Assembly (NCBI GenBank): GCA_023395695.1
Contig: JAEWYJ010000262.1
Location: 1 to 8,067 of the forward strand
Length of the DNA: 8,067 bases
Direction: 5' to 3'
Origin: Bacillota bacterium
GTDB taxonomy: Bacteria > Bacillota > Clostridia > Oscillospirales > Ruminococcaceae
Position numbers and translations under genes: made by a program
The notes under the pieces: generated by a model
What the model was told of the DNA's origin: nothing
Database searches by the model: none
Seen by the model: only the letters and a program-made list of their open reading frames with translations
Shown: positions 1 to 5,820 of the stretch, one piece after another
Layout: the number at the start of each line of letters is the position of its first letter
Position numbering within the stretch: position 1 is the stretch's first letter

Positions 1-2
1 TG

Positions 3-344
3 TTTACGGGCATTATAGTAATGATTCTGTTTTGCCAGTTTTTTGGCGTGAACGATTGCATCCCTTCCGGCTCGGTCGTTTTCTATATCGTCATGCTGCT
101 CACGCCGGCCGACGAATATATCACCTATCCGCTTAACAGAATGCTTGACACCGGTATAGGCGTGCTGATGTCGATATTGGTAAACATTGCGCTGCCGCGT
201 GAGCTGTTTGAGCGCTTCATGTCCCGCAGGGCACTGGATGAAAGAATTCTGGAGCTGGAGCGGCAGCGCGAATGCATCGACCGCTCGATAGACACCCATG
301 TGGCACAGCTAGAGGCGCTTGAGCGCCGCAAAGAGCGGCCCTGA
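3..344 (+). CDS. Aromatic acid exporter family (FUSC/ArAE-like) membrane protein, C-terminal part only
   Basis: The reading frame is already open at the left window edge, so this is the tail of a longer gene and the ATG at 21 is an internal Met. About 113 residues are visible. The first ~60 contain two hydrophobic segments (around FTGIIVMILFCQFFGV and VLMSILVNIAL) joined by a loop containing YPLNRMLDTGIGVL. The 'NRxLDTxIGxxxxxxVN' pattern is typical of the last membrane helices of the ArAE_1/FUSC exporter family. The remaining ~50 residues are charged (ALDERILELERQRE onward) and would form a cytoplasmic, probably coiled-coil, tail. Family members are thought to export aromatic or other organic acids, but substrate is unknown here. 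The stop is TGA at 342-344. No U-tailed terminator follows, and the gene is not obviously co-transcribed with mmdA 370 bases downstream. The family call rests on motif recognition. Confidence 0.7.
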   Translation, partial: FTGIIVMILFCQFFGVNDCIPSGSVVFYIVMLLTPADEYITYPLNRMLDTGIGVLMSILVNIALPRELFERFMSRRALDERILELERQRECIDRSIDTHVAQLEALERRKERP

Positions 345-451
345 TGCACTGCCCCGCAGCTGCGGACAAAGTGCCGGCTTTTCTTCCTGAAACAAGCGCT
401 TCAAGAAGTGCTTCCGGTTAATGGAAATTAGCATATATTGCTTCGTTTATC

Positions 452-483
452 GATATAGTATTTCAATAATTGAAATAGATATC
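452..483. promoter_or_regulatory. Long imperfect dyad, possible operator
   Basis: The core is a perfect palindrome with 9-bp arms (459-467 and 469-477) around a single central A at 468. The inner sequence is ATTTCAAT-A-ATTGAAAT. It extends outward through GATAT (452-456) and ATATC (479-483) after a 2-versus-1 base offset. An odd-length AAT-n-ATT centre resembles the 7-1-7 architecture of Fur/PerR/Zur family operators, though the outer bases do not match a known box. It could instead be a transcribed hairpin. It lies about 140 bases upstream of the candidate mmd start site. Confidence 0.45.
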
Positions 484-586
484 CTTGTTTTTGGCTTATT
501 AAGCTCATTCGCATCACAGACAGCTGAAAATAATGGACAAAATATTATTCAGTTTCTGTTCGGGTTTAGTAACAATACATGAATGT

Positions 587-614
587 TTGTCAGCGGTACA
601 ATAAAGTATAGACT
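587..614 (+). promoter_or_regulatory. Candidate sigma-A promoter for mmdADCB
   Basis: TTGTCA (587-592, five of six consensus bases) and TAGACT (609-614, four of six) are separated by 16 bases. This would give a leader of roughly 95 bases before the preferred mmdA start. The -10 match is weak, and this is only the best pairing seen by eye in the AT-rich region. Confidence 0.28.
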
Positions 615-644
615 TTTTTTAAAATAACGTTTAAAATTAATTGG

Positions 645-679
645 AACGCAGCATGAATAGTTTTGGGTTCGGCTGCGTT
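645..679 (+). promoter_or_regulatory. Hairpin in the mmdA leader
   Basis: AACGCAGC (645-652) is the exact reverse complement of GCTGCGTT (672-679), leaving a 19-base loop. No T-run follows, so it is not an intrinsic terminator. It ends just before the GGTGGAG at 681-687 and could influence ribosome access to mmdA. Function is inferred from position only. Confidence 0.35.
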
Positions 680-714
680 TGGTGGAGAATCTTTATGAGG
701 AGTATGAAGATTCT

Positions 715-2262
715 GTGTCAATACAAATAATAGAAAACCTGCGCGAAAAAAAATCCCGTATCTTTCTGGGTGGAGGTAAAAAGCGTGTTGCCAAGCAGCA
801 CGAGAGTGGAAAGCTGACCGCCCGCGAAAGAATTGCGCTGTTGCTGGACAAAGACAGCTTTACCGAGCTGGACGCCTTTGTCGAGCACCGCTGCACCAGC
901 TTCGGCATGGAGGGTGCTGAAATACCCGGCGAGGGAGTTGTAACCGGGTATGGCAACATCGACGGCCGTCTGGTTTATGTCTATGCTCAGGATTTTACCG
1001 TCATGGGCGGTTCTCTGGGCGAAATGCACGCCAGAAAAATCAGCAAGGTGCTAGATCTGGCGATTAAAACGGGGGCGCCTGTCATCGGAATGAACGATTC
1101 CGGCGGCGCACGCATTCAAGAAGGCGTGGATGCGCTTTCAGGCTTTGGCGACATCTTTTTCCGCAATACGCTGGCGTCCGGCGTTGTGCCGCAGATATCG
1201 GTTATCATGGGCCCCTGCGCCGGGGGCGCTGTCTATTCCCCTGCCCTGACCGATTTTATCTTTATGGTGGATAAGACCTCCAACATGTTTATCACCGGCC
1301 CCTCGGTTATCAAAACCGTCACGGGCGAGGATGTTTCGGCGCAGGATCTGGGCGGCGCTATCACGCACAACACCATTTCGGGCGTTGCGCAGTTTGTGTA
1401 TCCCAACGAGCAGGAGACCATTGCGGCCATTCGTCGGCTTATCGGTTTTTTGCCGTCGAATAACCGCGAAAAGGCGCCGGTTGTGCCCACAAAGGATGAC
1501 GCTCGCCGCTTGTGCCGCAATCTGGAAGCTATTGTCCCGGAGTCTTCAAGCAAGGCTTACGACATGAAAAGCGTCCTTTGCGCCGTTGTGGATGACGAGA
1601 ATTTTTTTGAGGTTCAATCCTACTACGCTCAGAACATTATTACCGGGTTTGGGCGTGTGAACGGGCAGACCGTCGGTATTATTGCAAACCAGCCCCGCAT
1701 TATGGCCGGGTGCCTTGATATCAACGCCTCGGACAAAGCAGGCCGTTTTGTATCCATTTGCGACAGCTTTAATATTCCGCTTGTCACCTTTGTTGATGTT
1801 CCGGGCTTTTTACCGGGCATTAATCAGGAATACGGCGGTATTATCCGCCACGGCGCTAAACTGCTGCATGCCTACTGCGAGGCAACCGTTCCAAAAGTTA
1901 CCGTTGTGGTACGCAAGGCCTACGGCGGTGCTTATATAGCCATGTGCTCCAAGCATCTCGGTTCCGACATGGTGTTGGCCTGGCCAACGGCTGAAATTGC
2001 GGTGATGGGCCCTCAGGGCGCCGCCAATATTATTTTTAAAAACGATATTGAAACGTCGGCCGACCCGGTTGAGACCCGTGCGGAGAAGCTGGAGGCTTAC
2101 AAGGCGGAGTTTTCCAATCCTTTTCAAGCCGCTAAACGCGGTTTTGTGGACGACGTGATTGAGCCCGCCGAAACTCGGATGCGCATTGCAGGCGCTCTTG
2201 CAATGCTCAGCAACAAAAGCGAGACACGTCCGGCCAAAAAGCATGGCAACTTTCCGGTGTAA
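715..2262 (+). CDS. mmdA: Methylmalonyl-CoA decarboxylase alpha subunit (carboxyltransferase)
   Basis: This is the soluble carboxyltransferase that transfers CO2 from the acyl-CoA (probably (S)-methylmalonyl-CoA) to biotin on MmdC. The protein is about 515 residues, the usual MmdA/propionyl-CoA carboxylase beta length and shorter than typical GcdA (~585). The N-terminal half opens with the family signature [26 protein letters not shown] segment. It then carries the acyl-CoA/oxyanion glycine motifs [10 protein letters not shown] and [16 protein letters not shown]. The C-terminal half has [10 protein letters not shown], the [12 protein letters not shown] segment and the [11 protein letters not shown] motif typical of the biotin-facing domain. 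GTG at 715 is chosen because it gives the usual short N-terminus before the LREKKSRI helix and has AGGAG at 698-702, although the 12-base spacing is long. The open frame extends upstream to TTG at 679, which lacks a good ribosome site and sits in a hairpin. The stop overlaps the mmdD ribosome site. Glutaconyl-CoA or malonyl-CoA specificity is not excluded. Confidence 0.9.
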   Translation: MSIQIIENLREKKSRIFLGGGKKRVAKQHESGKLTARERIALLLDKDSFTELDAFVEHRCTSFGMEGAEIPGEGVVTGYGNIDGRLVYVYAQDFTVMGGSLGEMHARKISKVLDLAIKTGAPVIGMNDSGGARIQEGVDALSGFGDIFFRNTLASGVVPQISVIMGPCAGGAVYSPALTDFIFMVDKTSNMFITGPSVIKTVTGEDVSAQDLGGAITHNTISGVAQFVYPNEQETIAAIRRLIGFLPSNNREKAPVVPTKDDARRLCRNLEAIVPESSSKAYDMKSVLCAVVDDENFFEVQSYYAQNIITGFGRVNGQTVGIIANQPRIMAGCLDINASDKAGRFVSICDSFNIPLVTFVDVPGFLPGINQEYGGIIRHGAKLLHAYCEATVPKVTVVVRKAYGGAYIAMCSKHLGSDMVLAWPTAEIAVMGPQGAANIIFKNDIETSADPVETRAEKLEAYKAEFSNPFQAAKRGFVDDVIEPAETRMRIAGALAMLSNKSETRPAKKHGNFPV

Positions 2263-2277
2263 GGAGGTGTAATTACT

Positions 2278-2535
2278 ATGGCGCCAGATTCCCCTATCGT
2301 TTTAACCCTTTTGGGTATGGGTACGGTTATGATCGTTCTGACAATGATTATGTGTTTAATCATTATCATGGGTAAGGTTCTTGCTCCCAAAACCGTGCCG
2401 GTTGCTCCCACCGCCCCCACCGCCCCTTCCTACAATAAGGAGGAGGAAGAGACACTCGCTGTTATTTTGGCTGCCGTTTCCAACATGGTCGGAACAAAAA
2501 ATATCGGCAGTATCAACGTTAATCCCAAAAATTAG
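2278..2535 (+). CDS. mmdD: Decarboxylase delta subunit (OadG/MmdD family), membrane anchor
   Basis: This 85-residue protein has the OadG/MmdD layout. There is one N-terminal transmembrane helix at about residues 7-33 (hydrophobic, Met/Ile/Leu-rich), then a Pro/Ala/Thr linker (PKTVPVAPTAPTAPS, ~37-51), an acidic patch (KEEEE) and a short C-terminal helix with LAVILAAVSNMVG. In this family the subunit holds the soluble alpha subunit and biotin carrier on the membrane beta subunit. A near-ideal ribosome site, AAGGAGGTG (2261-2269), overlaps the mmdA stop and lies 8 bases before the ATG, implying efficient and probably coupled translation. Sequence conservation in this family is low, so the call rests on size, topology and operon position. 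The extra small epsilon subunit (mmdE) found in the Veillonella operon is not present between mmdD and mmdC. Confidence 0.82.
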   Translation: MAPDSPIVLTLLGMGTVMIVLTMIMCLIIIMGKVLAPKTVPVAPTAPTAPSYNKEEEETLAVILAAVSNMVGTKNIGSINVNPKN

Positions 2536-2590
2536 CCCTGCCAACGGATTTGCACGTCATCAACACATTCAAGATTTGGAGTGAATTTTA

Positions 2591-2995
2591 ATGAAGAAGT
2601 TTAATGTAACCGTTAATGGTAAGGCTTACGAAGTTGTGGTAGAAGAAGTCAACGGCTCCGCCGCGGCGCCTGTTGTCCGTGCCGCCGCTCCTATTGTTCC
2701 CGCGACTCCCGTCGCCGCGCCCAAGGCTGCCGCCCCCGTTGCCGCAGCACCCGCGCCCAAGGCTGCCGCTCCCGCCGCAGCGGGCACCGTTATTTCCGCT
2801 CCGATGAGCGGCACCATCTTCAAGACCCTTGTTAAGTCCGGCGACACCGTTAAGAACGGTCAGGTCGTGCTGGTGCTTGAAGCAATGAAAATGGAGAATG
2901 AAATCTTCGCCCCCTGCGACGGCACTATTTCTGAAGTTCGTGTTTCAGAGGGTGCTGCCGTTCAGCCCGGCGATGTTCTTGTTGTAATCGCCTAA
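2591..2995 (+). CDS. mmdC: Biotin carrier protein, gamma subunit of the decarboxylase
   Basis: This 134-residue biotin/lipoyl-domain protein carries CO2 as carboxybiotin from MmdA to MmdB. Residues 1-20 form a short conserved start (MKKFNVTVNGKAYEVVVEEV). Residues ~22-66 are a flexible Ala/Pro linker with APKAAAP-type repeats. Residues ~67-134 are the biotinyl domain, with the EAMKM motif placing the biotinylated Lys at residue 100, about 35 residues from the C-terminus as is usual. GGAG at 2578-2581 precedes the ATG by 9 bases. The gene lies 55 bases after mmdD and 42 before mmdB in the same operon. Biotin attachment requires a biotin ligase encoded elsewhere. Confidence 0.93.
   Translation: MKKFNVTVNGKAYEVVVEEVNGSAAAPVVRAAAPIVPATPVAAPKAAAPVAAAPAPKAAAPAAAGTVISAPMSGTIFKTLVKSGDTVKNGQVVLVLEAMKMENEIFAPCDGTISEVRVSEGAAVQPGDVLVVIA
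2715..2769 (+). repeat. 19-bp direct repeat within the mmdC linker
   Basis: An identical 19-base unit beginning CCGCGCCCAAGG occurs at 2715-2733 and 2751-2769, exactly 36 bases (12 codons) apart and in frame. It encodes the repeated PKAAA linker motif. It probably arose by in-frame duplication and could allow linker length variation between strains. Confidence 0.85.
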
Positions 2996-3037
2996 AACCG
3001 CAGACACCAAAGTATACAAAAGATTTGAGGTAATAAC

Positions 3038-4324
3038 GTGGCTGAAGCTATTATGAACTTTCTGAGAGGTACTGGTTTTTACAATATCTCTTGGCAGCAG
3101 GCGGTTATGATTCTCGTCTCATTCATTTTGATGTATCTGGCTATTGTCAAAAAGTATGAGCCGCTTCTTTTGCTGCCGATATCCTTCGGTATGTTTCTGG
3201 CTAATTTTCCGCTTGGCGGCGTCAACGACCTGCCCAGTGAAACGCTGCGCTATCTGGCAACCGTGCCGGAGGCGCTCAAGGCAAGTGACCTGACCGCCCA
3301 GTTTGGCGCTCTGCTTGTTTCGGGCGAGCATCTGCTGCAAAAAGCGGTGGAGAACGGTTATGAGGTGCTGGCTGCGAAAAGCACTTACGGCGGCCTGCTT
3401 TACTACCTTGGCCGCGGCGTTAAGCTTGGCATTTACCCGCCGCTGATCTTCATGGGCATTGGCGCAATGACCGACTTTGCTCCGCTTATTTCCAACCCCA
3501 AGAGCATTCTGCTTGGCGGCGCGGCGCAGCTTGGTATTTTCGGCGCATATATTGGCGCCGTATTGCTGGGCTTTACCCCCCAAGAGGCCGGCTCTATCGG
3601 TATTATCGGCGGTGCGGACGGCCCTACGGCACTCTACCTGACCGCCAAGCTTGCCGATCACCTGCTTGGACCAATCGCTGTTGCAGCGTACTCCTACATG
3701 GCGCTGGTACCGGTTATTCAGCCGCCTATTATGAAAGCGCTGACCTCCAAGAAGGAACGCATGATTGTCATGAGCATGGACAGTCTGCGCCCCGTTTCCA
3801 AAACCGAAAAAATTATTTTCCCAATCGCCGTGACCACGCTGGTCGGCCTTATTCTGCCCTCCACCGTGCCGCTTTTGGGTATGCTGATGTTCGGTAACCT
3901 GATGAAGGAATCCGGCGTTGTTGATCGTATCAATAAAACCGCTCAGAATGAGCTGATGAACATTGTCACCATCTTCCTTGGCATTTCGGTCGGCTCTACT
4001 GCCACGGCAGAAGCATTCCTGAACGCTAAGACGCTAGGTATCATGGTCATGGGCGTTACGGCCTTCGCGCTTGGCACCGCCGGCGGCGTGCTGCTGGGCA
4101 AGCTGATGAACGTGCTCAGCGTTGCGATGGGCGGCAAGCCTGTCAACCCGCTTATTGGCTCGGCAGGCGTTTCCGCTGTTCCGATGGCGGCCCGTGTGTC
4201 TCAGGTTGTCGGCCAGAAGGAAAACCCCTCCAACTTCCTGCTCATGCACGCCATGGGTCCGAACGTTGCCGGTGTTATCGGCTCTGCCATTGCGGCCGGT
4301 ATTCTGCTCTCTGTTCTCGGCTAA
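3038..4324 (+). CDS. mmdB: Na+-translocating decarboxylase beta subunit (OadB/MmdB family)
   Basis: This 428-residue polytopic membrane protein decarboxylates carboxybiotin and couples the reaction to Na+ export. It has roughly nine to eleven hydrophobic segments. Diagnostic motifs are LAIVKKYEPLLLLPISFG near residues 34-51 and FMGIGAMTDFAPL at 138-150. The GIIGGADGPTALYLT segment carries Asp194, equivalent to the essential Asp203 of the Klebsiella oxaloacetate decarboxylase beta subunit. A C-terminal NPLIGSAGVSAVPMAARV segment (370-387) is a conserved region implicated in Na+ binding. Residues ~60-127 form a longer hydrophilic insertion than I recall in Veillonella MmdB. The start is GTG at 3038 with GAGG at 3027-3030, 7 bases upstream; no nearby ATG fits better. 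It is the last gene of the operon and is followed by a strong terminator. Confidence 0.93.
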   Translation: MAEAIMNFLRGTGFYNISWQQAVMILVSFILMYLAIVKKYEPLLLLPISFGMFLANFPLGGVNDLPSETLRYLATVPEALKASDLTAQFGALLVSGEHLLQKAVENGYEVLAAKSTYGGLLYYLGRGVKLGIYPPLIFMGIGAMTDFAPLISNPKSILLGGAAQLGIFGAYIGAVLLGFTPQEAGSIGIIGGADGPTALYLTAKLADHLLGPIAVAAYSYMALVPVIQPPIMKALTSKKERMIVMSMDSLRPVSKTEKIIFPIAVTTLVGLILPSTVPLLGMLMFGNLMKESGVVDRINKTAQNELMNIVTIFLGISVGSTATAEAFLNAKTLGIMVMGVTAFALGTAGGVLLGKLMNVLSVAMGGKPVNPLIGSAGVSAVPMAARVSQVVGQKENPSNFLLMHAMGPNVAGVIGSAIAAGILLSVLG

Positions 4325-4340
4325 ACTGAACAATACATTT

Positions 4341-4377
4341 AAAAGGCATTGGATTACAGCGTCCAATGCCTTTTATT
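4341..4377 (+). terminator. Intrinsic terminator of the mmd operon
   Basis: A perfect 13-bp stem (4341-4353 with 4362-4374) encloses an 8-base loop. The 3' arm ends in TTTT, and the 5' arm begins AAAA, so it may also act on the opposite strand. It starts 17 bases after the mmdB stop. Confidence 0.92.
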
Positions 4378-4461
4378 GCTGTGTGGCGGGGTACAAAGCA
4401 GCCTATTGTATTTGGCCAAGCAGAATGATAACCGGTCAGGTTAAAAAACTGTTCGTTATAG

Positions 4462-4486
4462 CAAGGCTATGTTTGTGCTAGCCTTG
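4462..4486. promoter_or_regulatory. Inverted repeat upstream of degV
   Basis: CAAGGCTA (4462-4469) pairs exactly with TAGCCTTG (4479-4486) around a 9-base loop. No T-run follows. It lies about 50 bases upstream of the -35 box of degV and could be a protein-binding site. There is no evidence beyond symmetry. Confidence 0.3.
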
Positions 4487-4537
4487 ACGCGCGTTGAACC
4501 CGCTTGTACCCTGTGCCCCGACGGTCACATCAATAAA

Positions 4538-4566
4538 TTGACACGCGGGTACATATCCTATATAAT
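4538..4566 (+). promoter_or_regulatory. Fully consensus sigma-A promoter of degV
   Basis: TTGACA (4538-4543) and TATAAT (4561-4566) match the vegetative consensus at all twelve positions and are separated by the optimal 17 bases. Transcription would start near 4573, leaving a leader of only about 20-25 bases. The spacer contains GGGTACA (4547-4553), the reverse complement of TGTACCC at 4505-4511, which may be an operator. Confidence 0.93.
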
Positions 4567-4596
4567 TATTTTAAATATCTTATTTGGAGTATGAAA

Positions 4597-5448
4597 ATGA
4601 ATCATAAAATTGCACTGCTCACCGATTCCTGCTCAGATGTGCCCAAGGCTTACGTTGAGAGATATGGCATGTTTGTGGTTCCGCTGACGATCCATTACAG
4701 CTATGGCCACTTCAGAGACGGCGTAGACATCACCGCACAGGAGGTCTATGACCGCTTTGAGCAGGAAGTGCCCAAAACGTCACTCCCCTCGGGAGAGACC
4801 ATTGCACAGACGCTTCAGAGCATCTGCGATATGGGGTACGATCAGGTGGTTATCGTAACCATCTCAAGCGGCCTGAGCGGCACGCACAATATGCTGGCCG
4901 TCATGGCAAAAGAATTTCCGCAGCTTGACTGCCGGATTATCGATACCAAAAACATCGGTATCGCCTCCGGACTGACAGCGATACGCGCGGGAGCGCTTAT
5001 CGAGCAGGGCCTTGCGCTGGACGAGATAGAAGTCGCCCTGCTAAAGGCTGTGGAAAACACCCGAATCTATTTCTGCGTATCCACATTGGAATATTTGAAG
5101 AAGGGCGGCAGAATCGGTCTGGTTTCAGCCACAATGGGTTCCCTGCTCGGTATTCTCCCGGTCATTTCGTGCAACGAAGAGGGCGTCTATTATACCGTTA
5201 AAAAGGCGCGAGGCCGTAAGGCCGTACTGGACAGCGCCATCGCTCTCACCTATGACTTTTTGTCGAAAAGCGAAAAATATATTATTGCGGTGGTGCACGG
5301 CGGCGCGGAGCAGGAAGCAGAGCAGGTTGGCGAAAAAGTCAAGGCACTGCTCCCCAACTACACCGACTACATCACCGGACAGATCAGCCCTGCGCTTGTT
5401 GTGCACACCGGGCCCGGTCTTATCGGGTTATGTATTCAGCGCCTCTAA
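4597..5448 (+). CDS. DegV family fatty-acid-binding protein (FakB-like)
   Basis: This is a DegV-family protein of about 283 residues, the usual length. Characterised members bind one fatty acid and, as FakB, present it to the FakA kinase for acyl-phosphate formation and entry into phospholipid synthesis. Visible motifs are LLTDSCSDVP at the N-terminus, TSLPSG (~61-66), the ligand-carboxylate motif ISSGLSGTHN (~89-98), STLEYLKKGGRIG (~162-174), and HTGPGLIG near the C-terminus. Two in-frame ATGs exist, at 4591 and 4597. GGAG at 4586-4589 is only 1 base from the first but 7 from the second, so 4597 is preferred. The gene is a single-gene unit with its own consensus promoter and terminator. The fatty acid preference and partner kinase cannot be read from this window. 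Confidence 0.93.
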   Translation: MNHKIALLTDSCSDVPKAYVERYGMFVVPLTIHYSYGHFRDGVDITAQEVYDRFEQEVPKTSLPSGETIAQTLQSICDMGYDQVVIVTISSGLSGTHNMLAVMAKEFPQLDCRIIDTKNIGIASGLTAIRAGALIEQGLALDEIEVALLKAVENTRIYFCVSTLEYLKKGGRIGLVSATMGSLLGILPVISCNEEGVYYTVKKARGRKAVLDSAIALTYDFLSKSEKYIIAVVHGGAEQEAEQVGEKVKALLPNYTDYITGQISPALVVHTGPGLIGLCIQRL

Positions 5449-5464
5449 CCACGAAAAATTTTCG

Positions 5465-5503
5465 ACCTGTGTAAGGGCTTATTGCCTTTGCACAGGTTTT
5501 TTC
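5465..5503 (+). terminator. Intrinsic terminator of degV
   Basis: A 14-bp stem (5465-5478 with 5484-5497), containing two G-U pairs, has a TTATT loop and is followed by a run of T (5497-5502). It begins 17 bases after the degV stop. Confidence 0.92.
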
Positions 5504-5692
5504 TTATTCGTAGAACTCCCTGCACCCCTGGGTGCTGGCCCGACTGTACCCGGTGCCTTGTAAATATCCGCACCAATTCAGCAGCGCTTTTCAGGATGGC
5601 TGACTATAACGGCATACCCCCTGCCTGCTCCATCGCTAATATCATGTCCCGGCTTTTGTGTAAAAGAAAATAGCGCGCTTCTTTCTATTTAG

Positions 5693-5749
5693 CGCGCCAT
5701 CCTTCATACATATTATATTGAGATTGTATTATATGCGGACGCGCCATCC
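5693..5749. repeat. 10-bp direct repeats flanking an AT-rich block
   Basis: CGCGCCATCC occurs at 5693-5702 and again at 5740-5749, enclosing 37 bases that are strongly AT-rich and contain TATTAT-type sequences. The arrangement suggests a promoter flanked by two copies of a binding site, but this is inferred from position. Confidence 0.5.
5703..5732 (+). promoter_or_regulatory. Candidate promoter of the acylase gene
   Basis: TATTAT (5727-5732) is a five-of-six -10 match. The best -35 is TTCATA (5703-5708, four of six) at an 18-base spacing. It falls inside the repeat-flanked AT-rich block. The match is weak, and other TATTAT/TATATT registers exist nearby. Confidence 0.27.
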
Positions 5750-5820
5750 CTGCAAGGACGGTACAGATGCAATATTTTGCGGCGGTCCGCCTAAATAAAA
5801 TAGATCAGTGGGGATTTTTT

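Larger units (their letters stand above)
345..714. other. Intergenic region before the mmd operon
   Basis: No convincing gene is present. The first part holds a short self-complementary site (354-365) and a small hairpin (394-401 with 406-413, one G-U pair), neither followed by a T-run, so neither looks like a terminator. From about 421 the sequence becomes AT-rich. It contains a strong dyad at 452-483, a second weaker dyad (524-534 with 544-552, two-base bulge), a candidate promoter at 587-614 and a hairpin at 645-679. The layout suggests a regulated promoter region for mmdADCB, but no known riboswitch was recognised. Confidence 0.6.
5504..5820. other. Intergenic region before the acylase gene
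   Basis: No gene is supported here. The stretch holds a 13-base element (5545-5557) nearly identical to one upstream of degV (4505-4517). It also holds an inverted repeat GCGCGCT/AGCGCGC (5673-5679, 5691-5697) and a pair of 10-bp direct repeats around an AT-rich block (5693-5749). The last ~80 bases could form a leader hairpin, GCGGAC (5735-5740) with GTCCGC (5785-5790). Confidence 0.55.

Noticed and set aside
394..413. Hairpin after the exporter gene as its terminator
   Set aside because: The stem contains a wobble pair and is not followed by a T-run.
679..714. TTG at 679 as the mmdA start
   Set aside because: It has no good ribosome site, lies within a perfect stem, and adds 12 residues not typical of MmdA N-termini. 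GTG 715 is preferred.
1810..2244. 144-codon open frame on the minus strand inside mmdA
   Set aside because: It is a shadow of mmdA with no motif or ribosome site.
2715..2769. 19-bp repeats as a mobile or CRISPR-like repeat
   Set aside because: They are in-frame repeats of the Ala/Pro linker of MmdC, with only two copies.
3119..3661. 180-codon open frame on the minus strand inside mmdB
   Set aside because: It is antisense to a clearly conserved gene, lacks recognisable domains, and is explained by the codon bias of mmdB.
5482..5673. 63-codon open frame between degV and the acylase gene
   Set aside because: It begins within the degV terminator stem, has no ribosome site and encodes no recognisable protein.
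5673..5697. GCGCGC hairpin as a terminator
   Set aside because: No T-run follows on the plus strand. The minus strand has a T-rich tail, but no minus-strand gene lies immediately upstream of it.
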